This document shows positions 1 to 33,600 of a stretch of 64,000 nucleotides of DNA, one piece after another. The stretch's first letter is position 1. Every line of letters begins with the position of its first letter. A model generated the notes under the pieces. That model worked only from the letters and a program-made list of their open reading frames with translations, was not told where the DNA came from and searched no databases. Origin of the DNA: Lagopus muta (Eukaryota; Chordata; Aves; Galliformes; Phasianidae); NCBI RefSeq assembly GCF_023343835.1, contig NC_064439.1, positions 20,903,433 through 20,967,432 on the forward strand, given 5' to 3'. A program made the position numbers and the translations under genes.

Positions 1-609
1 ATATAGTTTCTTACATGTCATTTTTGTTTGTAGAGTCAGTTTTTTATTACATGGAAACATGCAGATTGTTGACACAAAATTGTAGTCTTTTACGTTTTTT
101 TGAGTGAGAGTTTTATTCCTCTTGAGACTTGCATACAAGAAGATAAATTGGAGAAAAATGAGAGTGTAAATGTTTTATATAGTCATTAGAAATTGCTCTA
201 TGGGGCAGTTTTACTGTCTCCCAGAATGCCATTTCTGGTCTTTTTTAGTTTATTCAGCAATGAGGAAGTTTTAAACAAAAAGTCCATTTTATTCCAATGT
301 AAGCATTTGTTTACTAGACAGGTGATATGATTGCAATATAGTAGTTTAGTATTGATGACATTATGTTGGTATACCTGGCACAACTTTTCCAAGTAGCAAG
401 CATTCAGTTACGTGAAGCAGATAGAACTCAAAGTTTGATATACAAAAGAGCTTTTGATGGCCATGTTATACTTCAAGATGGCATTGCTGGTTACAATTAG
501 TCATCTGAGTGCAAGTTGTTCAAGCAGGTTTTTGAGAGATGGTGAATTTACTGTTCTTGTATATTTTATCTTGAAAGTGCATTTTTTTTTCCCTTTCTTG
601 TGTTTCTAG
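1..609 (+). other. ADAM22 intron (3' part) upstream of the transmembrane exon
   Basis: This AT-rich stretch has no supported exon. It ends in a T-rich tract and an AG acceptor at 608-609. No repeat family was recognised. Confidence 0.7.
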
Positions 610-22076
<21,467 letters not shown>

Positions 22077-23858
22077 CTGCACCGTTTTCCTGGGATGACG
22101 CAAGAACTTTTTACTTTAAATTCTATACAAACTCAGCACCACTGAGTCGTTGCACATTCATCTGCTCTTCAGACAATTCAAAAGATCAACACAGATGCCC
22201 GTGATCACAGAGAGAACCTCCTCTCATCTGGAAGGGAAAAAGCAGTCTCTTTTTTCTTTTTTTGCCTTCTGTTTCTGTTTTTTGATCAAGCAGAATTTTA
22301 CAGACTTGCTGTAAAGAACAACCCAAACCATCCCAACTACCAGGGGACCATTAGATGGACGTGAAGAGGCTGTTCTGCACAGTACCAGACATGCTCACCC
22401 CACATCCCACCTGGGAGAGGGTTGGGGTTTTCCCTTGGCTTAGTGCAGCTCCAGGTCATGCTGACCGGCCTTGGGAACACGCACTCAGGAGAAGCTGGCC
22501 GATGTAAACTTGTACGCTGTGTGCATGAACCTTGTGTTCTTTACTTTCCACATGTAAGGGATAAACAACATACTGTAGTAGAAATCAGCATGCAGGAGTA
22601 AGAAATATAGGATTTTTTTTTACAGGATTTCAAGCTTTGAAAGGCAACTCTTTGAACCTAAACATCAAACAAACAAGGATTATATCTTTTTTTTTTTTTT
22701 TTTTTTAACCTTACATGTTTATAATCTCAGTATACAGATTGTATATATGTAAACATTTGATAATGTCAAAAATAGCTATTATACATAAGTGTATTTTGCC
22801 AAATGCCTAAAGAAAAATGACTAACATCATCACACTTCAAATTTTCTAATACATGAGCAGACAACTTTGGAAATACAGAAAGTACAGTACTGTAAAACCA
22901 CGTCACAGAAACTGGTTTTTGACCAAAATCTGTACTATCTTCTAAGTAGCCGACAATCTCAATTGTATGGTGGAGTGCAGGAACCAGTACGGTGGCACTT
23001 TGTCTTAAATCATCATAAGGGGAAGCAGCCAAAAAGCGCTGTTGAGTGAGATGACCCAACCCGACACTGGGGCGATCAGGAACGATCCTGTAGACAACAG
23101 AGACAGAGCCTCGAAGTAAAATGCAGTACAAACTTCCTGGAAATCTGGGAATAACTTCTAACGCTCAATTCAGGATGTGGTGATGTGAAGTCCTCTGGCA
23201 AGGCTTGCTGTGTATTTCTGATAGAGCACTTCAGATGCTGTTTTGGATGAGACTGTAACTTATGAGAAACCTAACAATTTCACTGCACTAGATAATACCA
23301 ATGCTGGGCAAGTGGCCAGTGTCATTCTTGTCTTTTCATTTGTTTGTGGAGTTTCCTTTACCATGTGCTCGACTGCTCTGCTTGCTGCCTCTGATGTCCC
23401 CTTGAAACGTTTGGGTGGCCATAAACTGAGTACAAGTGAGTTTAGCCAGAAAAAATGGAAAAAAATCCCAACACTTTTACCGTGGAGATGTTGATCTCCC
23501 AAATCAATGGATAGTTAGCTTTCGAATACTGAGACTTCTAAAGGGTGTCTGTTGAACTACAAAGGTGGACATTTCCACTCAGTAAGAAAACCGGACCATG
23601 TTAAATCAATCTATAATTCTCCAGCTCTCCAAAAATGACAAATTCCTAGCTTCTAGCAGTGCCATTACAGAACAACACACCCGATTCTGTATGGTGCAAT
23701 TGAATACCTTGCCAACAGCCGAATTATCAATTGGATATTATCCTGACGGGAGCATCCACAGTGTTTCTGAGTCTTCTACCTCTTTCATGCATTTCCTTTA
23801 AGAAGCAAAGCCAACACTTTCAGCCTCTTAATATATTTTTTTAACTTTTAAGTAAGTG

Positions 23859-23864
23859 AATAAA
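23859..23864 (+). terminator. AATAAA polyadenylation signal, proximal
   Basis: Canonical hexamer about 1.8 kb after the ADAM22 stop, in AT-rich sequence. Confidence 0.45.
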
Positions 23865-24795
23865 GTTGGATATATGTAAGATTAAATTAAGAAATGTTTT
23901 AAGATGTCAGCAAGTATAAAATATATAAGATTTTTAGAAGCACTATATTTTATGATTAGGCTGTGTGTTGGATTGTAACAAAATGTTGACCTTGGAGTTC
24001 GTTCCAGTGATTTCCTTCGCAGTCAACAGGTTCTGGTAAGTATTTTATAAAAAGGCAAATATGAGTGAGTACAGAGTACAAGACAGAATGTGTTGAATGA
24101 GCCAGCCACTAGTAATTGCTTTAAGAAAAGATTCTGCACTTTTGTGAAGAGTGAATAGCTATCAGCACAGAAGAATATTTTTTGCAAAGACTTCCTTTGA
24201 GTGTAGGTGAAAAGTAGTTGATAATGCATAGCTCATGAAGTTGGGGCCTGAGCCATAATCACCTGAAATCGATAGAAGTCTGTTATCGATTCCACTGGAA
24301 ACTGAGGAGAGCCCTCAAGGAGTTCACCTCCATTAGGAAATTATGCTAACCTGATCGCCTCTCTGTTATTCTGTTGCCTCTTAGCTGCTTTCCCCTTTTG
24401 TCTCAGTATTTTGTCTCCAATAACTGGACTGTTCATCACGTGCCTTTTACGACATTTTGTTTGGTTACAAACTAGCATGTGATTTTGAATAACACTGTTA
24501 GATTTCTGTGCGTATTTCATACTCACCACCCTTTACTCTTCCTTTTCCATTCTGCCTTATCAAGAAGCAGCAAGATTTGGCAAACAGAACTGGATGTAAC
24601 ATATTGGCTGTTTGTGTAATGTTCATAGCAACTTGTTTTGAAAACAAATGGCTCTCCTGACTGTATTTTCAACATACTGTGTACTTACTGCTTCTTACGT
24701 GTTTTGGTATAATACATTCGTAGCATATCATGATCCAGTTGCGTCACATTTGGAGATATGTAGTAACTGGAAGTCTAGTTATGACTTCTGAGTTC

Positions 24796-24801
24796 AATAA
24801 A
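24796..24801 (+). terminator. AATAAA polyadenylation signal, distal
   Basis: Canonical hexamer in TTCAATAAACATTGAC, followed by T/G-rich sequence (TTTGATTGTCT). It is the best candidate for the ADAM22 transcript end. Confidence 0.5.
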
Positions 24802-24815
24802 CATTGACTTTCACT

Positions 24816-27800
24816 TTGATTGTCTAGAATGAGACCATCACAAAACGTTCATTTTTTTGCAGAATTCTTCTGCAGAAAATCATGCAGTAAGTTTGCAGCC
24901 TGGAGATTTTGTCAAGGCACAAAACCTGAACGCGTTTGGCTCTGAAAGCCTCTAATGCCAATGGAGGCCAAAGAGGAAGGTGTTTGCTTGCATTCTATGC
25001 TTTCCTACTTTTAAAATGTGTGGAAAGCTGTCAGATTAGTAACCTTGAAGATGACTGCAAGTATCTTTACACACAGTAATCGGTTACACTGTCAATAGCA
25101 ATATAAATAGCTGCATAATCCCTCATGTAGTCTAAGATAGAGTACTTGTATGGTTAGTAAGTTAGCTCAGTCATTTTCACTCCTTCAGACTCAGGCTTGT
25201 TTTTGCCAGCTATGCTGAATATCCAGATATGTTGAAGTGGGGAGGTTCTCAGTTCTTCTCAGGTACATTATAATTACCTATCCATATGAGCATACGAACA
25301 GCAAGATGAGTTAAACTAATCCTAGTCTTGTATTTCGACATGTGGGAGAAGAACTGTGTGTAATTTAAAATAAAATTAATATCGCTAACTGGGAGAGAAT
25401 GAAAAATACAGACTCTATTCAAATAATAAGGCTGAACACTGATGCCGCAATTTAAATTTAACAACTAAAAATCTACCTGCTAATTCTGTTGAGGCAATAC
25501 TTCATTAATCCATGCTATTGCCATTTGGTGAATGCACTCAGGCAGTTTACCAGTAATGGTTGGGACTGAAAATTTACATATAATTTTGTTACCTGATAGG
25601 AAGTGTGAGATGCATCTTTGAACACAGTGACTTCCAAATGTTTTAAGAGTTTATTTCCTGATTAATGATATGTTGACCCAGCTAAGCTCATGTACTCCTT
25701 AGTTAGTTTTAATTATGCTAATGAACAAATGGGCCTTTGGGCTATAGCCTGAATTAAAGATAAAGAAATTGTGTCAAGCTAGTGTGCTGAAGTCCTCTTA
25801 CCTAAATCATTTGCTGGTTTTAAATGGACCTTGTGGTCTTGTCAACATCGATAGAAACAACTGTTTTCAAGATCAGGGCTAAGAGTAGGTCTGTACATTA
25901 ATACAGGCATGCATATATTACAAATTCAGACCAACTTTTCAGTCATTGTATCATGGACATCCTCGATGTGCTAAAAAATCTGTTGGAATGAGAGAATACA
26001 TGAAGTTAGATTTTGCCAACAGGATATAATGTGAAACAATTATGAGACTCCGTAAGCCTAAGTGATAATAGATGGGCTCTTAGCAATTGCTCTGTTATTA
26101 AATCCCATATCTAGCTGTCGTGAGCAAACTTACCAAATTCCAGTGTAAAACTCAGCATACAGAAGTTCTCCTCCGTTCTTTTCTTCCATTCCCTTTCCAC
26201 TCCTACTGAAAAGCACTCCCAAATCCACTAGCAGCCTCTTGTGTTGGTTAGCTACGATAGAAAAGCTGCAAGTTAGCTGTCCTTCCACCCAGCATCCTAG
26301 GAAAAGTCTTTCCAGTGCTTTTGCTCATGTTACAGTATGGGTGAAAGAGCCTCATGTCTCATTTGCAGTGGTAGAACCATTTGATGGTTTTCATCCAGGT
26401 TTTCGTAAGCTATCTGAATATCTGCATCATCATCGTTGTTTGGGCCAATTTTATCAACCACAGTGTAAGGTTGATTTACCTCATTTTTTAAGAACTTAAG
26501 CATTCTGGTCTCCAAAGTTAGGGTTGTTTTTTTTTGCTCCAAATGCATCATCCATCAGACTGCTGATGACCCACTGTTTGCATGGCTTCCAAACCACGTG
26601 ACATTTAGCAGCAGTATGGGATTTGTCTTCTGTCAGATTTCCTGGAGACAAATATGGGCAAACTGCACGTTTGTACAGCTTGCTGTCCCATGTCTGCATG
26701 GTGGGGTGAAGTTCCCGTGTGCACATAGCTGTTCTGCTATGACACAGCAGGAAAAACGGAAAACAGTGAAGCTGACTGTGCAGATGTAGTTGCAACACAG
26801 ATAGGATTCTCCCAGAGACACTAAAACATTCCTTTGACCCAAACATTTTCCAAGTTAACTTACAAAAAGTATTTCTGGTGCCTCATGTATGGACGCTGGT
26901 AAGACTTAAGGTTTGGAAACATTTAACTCTTCCAGCCAGCAGGTGGTACCGTGTCATCCCAGAGCAGTTTGCTGCAACTGGTTAGAAACACACTACAACC
27001 ATCAACATAAATGTGTTATCTCAGGCAAGTAATCAAAGCAATGTTCAGAACACGAGAAATGTTGTACCTGACTTTTAAGTTGGCTCACCTTGCTGAGTCT
27101 GCTGTTTTTAGTTCTTTTCAAAAAGTACTTCAGCTAAAGCACATTTAAACTCCTTGAAAACATTGGTTACACAGGCTGCAATGGCTGTAATGGCAAAATA
27201 GAGCAGCAGGAAGATTATGAAATGCAGAGCAGCCTTCTGAAGGAAGAAGTCTAGGTGTCATGCTATTTTTCATTACTGGAGCATAGAATGTCAAAGCAAC
27301 AAGCTATTTTTTCTGTTTCTCTACTCCTGTAACTAAGAAAAAAACAAGTTTTGGTTATAAAAAAGTCTTGGGGCCTTAAGACCTTATATATTCTAATTTC
27401 AGCATGGAGAGTCTATTTTTACAGTCAAATTAGAAATTCTGTATATAGGCCTGACTGACCTTGTAAGTATAGTGGTGCTAGCAGCTAATCATACAATATT
27501 GTAAGGCTCTGTATAACAGTAAATTCTGGCTTATTTTGGTGATTGGTACAAGGATTCTTGCTCACTGCCTGTGTAAAGAATCTGCCTATTTTATGCTTGG
27601 AAATACAGCCCAGAACATATTTGAACTATGAATATATAACCTGATTTTTCCCTTCTTAAGGGTAAAGATATATTCCAATAGGTAGTGTTTTATATAGAAT
27701 ACAGTACTTATTTTTATCGTTGCATAAACGCAAAATATTTTTTTTCAGAGTAGCAAAGCATTACAGAATTTTTAATCTGCTGGAGAAAACACTCCTTACA

Positions 27801-29165
27801 ACATGACCACTTCCTTCTGCAAAGCTTTTGGGGTGCTGTCTTCCAGTTGCTTCATTTTGTGCTGATGTTAATCCTGGACATCACTGTAAGAGAAAGCTAC
27901 CTATTTTTCCAGTCCTGCTAGCCCTGACAGGTAAAATATTTGGGGAGGCAAGAATTGTTTCACCGTTGGGGTTGGGCTGAGGTTGGCAGAAACAACCAAT
28001 TTACATCATACTGTCATCTTTGCTAGTTAAAATCCTTTAAAAATTGTACCCGATGTAATAGAAACATAAGATTTTGATAAACACCAGAATGAAGCGCTGC
28101 AATTCACAACTTCCATCTTTGAGCGTGATGTTTCTGTCATCAGCATTACAGGCACTGGGCTGTTGAAGTGAATGAATCTGGCTTTCATGTAGCTGAACAA
28201 AACGTTGCTTTTTATAAAATAAGATCGTTGTCATTTGGGGTTCTAAATTCCTGCTCACTTTTAATAACAGCATCACATATCTACTTCTATGAGAGTATTT
28301 AATACAAATGCCTGTGGTTTTCAATGTTACTAACATATTGTAACATCAGTAAAGTGACTTTCAATGACAAAGACCACGTGTGTATTTTCCTTCTTGTTCA
28401 AATTATTGTATTTAGCACATTTACATCCTGTTTTAAAGATCTCTGGAAAAAAAATGTGCTGAATGTATGGGGAGAAAAAAAAGGCTGTTGCCTAAAGTGC
28501 AGATGCTGGTTTTCAAATTACACGTTTGAAAATAATCCTGTAAGCTTCCCAATCTTGGTCTTACTGTCCTGCTGTTCCTTAGGCACGCATGTCTAAAAGT
28601 AAGCTGGAAAAAATGTCAATTTTAAACTATTCCCAGTTGTTTGTATGAAGATCAAGAACAATCATCCCACATAGCATCATATGGATTCTTTCACTGTCTT
28701 CTGGGAAAGAGAAAACCTCAATTCTGAGTTATAGATTAATCTACCATAATGGGAAAACAATTTTCAAAGGTTTTTTTTTTTTTTTTCCTTTTTGAAGATG
28801 ACAGCACTGTATTCACTCCTTAGTAACCTTAATGATTATCTTTGTTTATGTTTAAAAGCAAAAAGTGATCTATTCTGCCAGTCCCTGTGAACACAGGATT
28901 TTTTTTAAGTGCGTATGGAAGGCAATGCTTTCTTTGGTAAACTAGAATTTGTTCCTGGTTCTTGAACTCTTTGCTTCACAGTTTTGTATGTTTTGTGTTA
29001 CAAGATCCATGAAGATAACCCTGTTGGTTCCCATTTTCTTGCAGTAGTTTGCAGCCCAGTAGGTGATTGGTTCAAGTGAGGAAGACGACTTGGGGTCTTG
29101 GTTTTGGTCTTCTTTCCTTGCACCAGAGAGCATGGAAAAAAGAAGCCAAACAAAGATGGTATCAT
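24816..29165. other. Intergenic gap between the ADAM22 and SRI 3' ends
   Basis: No supported gene. Overlapping open frames at 26239-26846 on both strands are noted as a low-confidence curiosity. A T run lies at about 28771-28786. Otherwise this is AT-rich unique-looking sequence. Confidence 0.6.
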
Positions 29166-29405
29166 CATAGAATCATCAATGGCCTGGTTTGAAAAGGACC
29201 ACAATCACCATCTAGTTTCAACCCCCCTGCTATGTGCAGGGTCACCAACCATCAGACCAGGCTGCCCAGAGCCACATCCAGCCTGGCCTTGAATGCCTCC
29301 AGGGATGGGGCATCCACAGCCCCCTTGGGTAACCTGTTCCAGTGCCTCACCACTCTGAGTGAAAGACTTCCTCCTAAGATCTAACCTACACCTCTCCTTT
29401 ATAAT
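29166..29405 (-). repeat. CR1 retroposon 3'-end fragment
   Basis: The + strand shows the reverse-complement CR1 tail: ATCATAGAATCATCAATGGC, then TTTCAACCCCCCTGC, CTTGAATGCCTCCAGGGATG and CTGTTCCAGTGCCTCACCAC. It sits just past the inferred SRI transcript end. Confidence 0.93.
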
Positions 29406-30645
29406 ATATAAATAACACCACCTCCCACCTTTCTCTCAAAAACAACAAATAAACCACAAAAACATAACCCACCTTGGTACTTTTCAAAGTAAAGGAATTC
29501 CTCGTTTCCACAGTAAGTGGATAAGCCGGACCATTTTTGCATGGTACAGATCAGCTAAGAGCATTCTTCAAGCTTTTATTTGCAGATGTAATTTTACTCT
29601 CATGTATTATTTCATCATTAATTCTCAAGATTTATGGCATAACTTCATACCTATAACACAACTTCTGGGGTCTCAGACTAATCACTAAGTTACACTTATC
29701 TACAAGAATGCTTTATTCATTATTGCCTAATGTTTTTTTCATGAACATACCAGTCCTGTGCTGGGCTGACACAAGCCAGCAGCCAAGCACTCAGCAGCTT
29801 CCAGCTCCCTGCCTGCTCTGCCCCAGCAGCTACGCTATATGCTACTTAACATATAAAGACAGGAAGGTACTGGCTAGGGTTTAAAGAGAAGGACAGAAAA
29901 ACACCAACTGACACTCGCTGCAGTCTGGCAACTTAAAGTTCATAGATAAAGGTAATGTATAAACTGACACGACACACTTACTTGTTTTAAAATGTTTTAT
30001 GCAGTGACACAAAGAGAGCAAGAATCTTACTGAAACAAATACCCCCTATACAAAGGCACACTGTCAGAAGAGTTCTCTGCTGTGTTTTATTCCTGTTTAA
30101 GAGGAGCTGTAAGAGACAGTCTTACACTCAGTGGATGGTGTCATTAATCTCATCTTAAAAATGCCCAGCTGCCAAAACAAGCACCTTAAATTTTACTGAT
30201 GCTCTAACAGTCAAGAGGTGATCCTTCCAAAGCTACCTCTTTCGGTTTTTACATATCTTGCATTGCCAAAGACAAAAGAATATTCTCTTATGCCATCTAC
30301 ATGATACTGCTGAAGACAGAGGGTGGTAGCTTTCACCAGGAAACAATTTTTAGTGAATCATAGGAAAAAAATAAACACAGAAAAACATAATACGTCCGTA
30401 ATCTTTGTTACACATTGTGTCTTAGAAGTTCATGAAAATAAAAAATCTTTAATAGTCACAGGTTGAAAGTTACACATAACAGTGCATGATTAGTTTATAT
30501 TCATTATCAAAACTGAACAAGTATGCCAAGCAATACCTTCAGAAAGTACATAATTTCCAATATTGAGGCACACAGTCATGGAATAATTTGGCAAAGCAAA
30601 GCACGAACTGGAATGATAATTGTGATCCACACTTTCCCTTTTGAT
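29406..30645 (-). other. SRI 3' UTR and downstream flank (inferred)
   Basis: Sequence downstream of the SRI stop on the - strand. The reverse complement carries AATAAA at 30086-30091, 29712-29717 and 29575-29580, and ATTAAA at 30448-30453. The true cleavage site cannot be chosen from sequence alone. No other gene was seen. Confidence 0.5.
30086..30091 (-). terminator. AATAAA polyadenylation signal for SRI
   Basis: TTTATT on the + strand, about 555 nt after the SRI stop. It is one of several candidates (see also 29712-29717 and 29575-29580). Confidence 0.4.
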
Positions 30646-30672
30646 TTAGATGCTCATAACACACTGAATGAA
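30646..30672 (-). CDS. SRI: SRI coding exon 8
   Basis: F-I-Q-C-V-M-S-I then TAA, after a T-rich tract and CAG acceptor. This is the C-terminal half of EF5, the dimerisation hand of the penta-EF family. Confidence 0.96.
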   Translation of the reverse strand, partial: FIQCVMSI

Positions 30673-33600
30673 CTGAAAAAAAAAAATCACATATTAGAAA
30701 ACGCTTTTTTTCCCTCCTACTGTAAACAAACTCAGTTCATAAGCAATAAAGCTTTGTAATTACATATGAAAACTATCTAATAGTCAATTAAAGTTACAAC
30801 AATAACAACACAGAACTACTTGAATGTACTGTTCTGATTATCTTGCATAGAGACAAACAGCCAGGAAGCCAAGACTTGCAAGGCTAACAGAGTACCATTT
30901 GTTGTGTCCATGCCACCACCTCCCCTAGACTTTCCCAGGAAAAACGCCTACCAAGCCTTAAAACAAAGAAACAAAGTCCAAGTGATGTTACCAAGTGTTA
31001 CAGCTTTTTGAACTGTACTCGTAAAGGATTCCACAGGAAACTCCTAATGAATTTGGAAACATCTCTATAAACGTGTGTGAACTTCATAATAGAATACTCG
31101 GTTCCAACCCTTTTGCCTAGCTGAATCCAACAGAGCGGAATGAAACAAAGCCCCAAAACTCCTCTCAGGTAATACTGTTATCATAGGCAAGAGGCACTAA
31201 CTGAAATTATTCATGTTTGATTCCAGTTTTAAGTTTTCCCTCAGTTTTATCCTATAAGTTTAACTGATTCTTTAAAGTTTACTTACATCATCGTACTGGA
31301 AATTCACAAAACCCTGCTGAGATGCGTCCCTTCTTCTAAAACATTCTGCAAAGATATTAAAACAAAACAAAAGATAAGTAAGAACTACTCAATTTTTTTG
31401 TACTTTCACTGTATTTTAGCTACATGTCTATTGCAAGAGCTTGACTCTTACAGTCAACCGTTTGTATTAATCCTCATACTACAATTTTTTGTGGTAGCAA
31501 GGGTAACAGGAGGACGGTTGGACTAGATGATCTTGTAGGTTCTTTCCAACCCTGTGATTCTATGATTCTGATTCTATAAAGCAAAACACAAGGTTCAAGA
31601 CTGAACAAAATGAGATATTAAAGCAGAGTAAAGCAAAGGGAAGAAAAAAAATATCCAGAAGTCACAAGAACGAGAACTCAAGAACAAAGGAACTCAAGAC
31701 TTAACTGATCCCTATGTTTGCCATCCACAGCACCTTCTGCTCCATTAATAAATACAGTTTCCCAGTTTTGATAACACAACATTACCAGTCTCTGGAACAA
31801 ACCCTATATTAGTCCATTTTTTCAACACAGACTTCAGTAATCATCATCTGTAATTGTTATGGTTCTGCCTGTAAAATCCACTGCAAGAAACTTATTATGT
31901 TACATAAAAGTTGAACACGAGAAACCTGAGTAATTAGATTTTATTAAATAAAAACATATTACAGAGATGATGGTAACAAGGCTATAATCTGACATACCAG
32001 TGAGAGCTCTGAGTTTCACACAGCAGGCGATGTAATCGTCAAAAGTAATCTTTCCATGAGTGCTGTATCGCCTGGTGATGGCAGACACTGCCTGCGGGCT
32101 CAATCTAAATCCTATTGGCAACAGAAAGACAGGTACGTTAACACGGCTGAACATTTTTATTGGAAATACTATGGATCAGTTACTATAGTAAGACAGTAGT
32201 TATGGGGGAATGCTGGAACTCACCAGCAGTGAGGAAATTGCACAGCTTACCCATAGTTGTCAAGGCTTTCTCCAGTTCTGGGCGATCCACCGTCCCACTG
32301 CTATCGCTGTCAAAACTTACAAAGTGCTGCTTCCAGCCATTGACCACAGCCCACAGTTCCTTAAACTCATTAAATCCCAGTGTGCCGGACATATCCCTCT
32401 GATTTTAAAGCTAAGAAAAACGTTCCTTAACTTCATAAATTAAAAAAAGACAGCTCTCTATCAAATGGAAATCAGCTTTCTTATCATCTGTAGACAAAAG
32501 CTCTTTCTTTGAAGGTCACTCGTAATGGTATTTTGTGATTACTTCCTCTGTGCTGGCAAACTAACTGAGGCACATCTCAGCACCGACAGAGGTAACGTCA
32601 CCAACCAAAACCAAATGCCAGAGGACTCACCATCCACACTTCTCACTTACACCTTATGAATGTGACTCACTTAACAAACTCCTCCTCTACCTGCTGCAGT
32701 GAAATTCCTACTAATGCATACATGAAGTAAAATTAGATGCCAAATAAAAAAGTAAGGTGGAATAATATTAGAATATGATCAGATCACTGGTATCACAAAC
32801 AGTTTGTCCAAGTTACTGGACATCTCAGTTTCATTCCTGCTTTCTTATTAAACAACAAAACATTTGAACATCACAGACTAAATTTAAACTACAAAACTCC
32901 CAATACTTCAACCCTGCACAGTGTATCTACATCTTCCATAGGCTGTACTGCTGAATGCCATATACTCTAGTGTTACTAGAGTAACAACTTCATTCAAGGA
33001 ACAGGATTTAGGAGGCCCTTAGATGATATCCAGCCTGTGTAGGACAGATGCTTAATTCATCAGGACATTACCATGCTGTCCAGTCTCAAAAGTACAATGA
33101 GCTATTTGCACAAGGCTCTGTTCTGGGCTGTCAGACCTGACTCTTCATACATTCAATGGATAAACAGCCCCCTAGTCTTAGGGATGTCACTTGTTACAAA
33201 ACTGCCGACAGACTGATTTATTAGAATTCTGATTTATATAAATCATTCTGATAATGATTTATTAGAATTGTAAAAACGTACATGCATAAGAACAGAGTGT
33301 TGCAGTCCCCAATCACAACAAATCCAAATATCAAGTGAAGGCTGAATGCAAACTGCAAAGCATTTCCCATATCTCAGGTTCTCTCTTATCTTTGCTTACA
33401 TAATGCAAAATGTTTATGCTCCATAACAAAGGATACGTCCAGCATTGAGATCATGAGTCTGCAAGTCTCCAAGTTGAAAGCTGTTCAAATTACAAGAAGC
33501 AAAATAATTATTATTTTGACAATTTCAGTTTTTATTCATCTAAGTTCTGTGTTATTCCTTTTATTCATCTTTAAGTTCCTTGTTATAAGATAAAGTAGTG

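Larger units (their letters stand above)
22077..24815 (+). other. ADAM22 3' UTR (inferred extent)
   Basis: AT-rich non-coding sequence after the stop. It includes T runs near 22613 and 22687-22706. Two canonical AATAAA signals lie at 23859-23864 and 24796-24801, so short and long 3' UTRs are both possible. The end point is inferred from the last signal. Confidence 0.6.
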
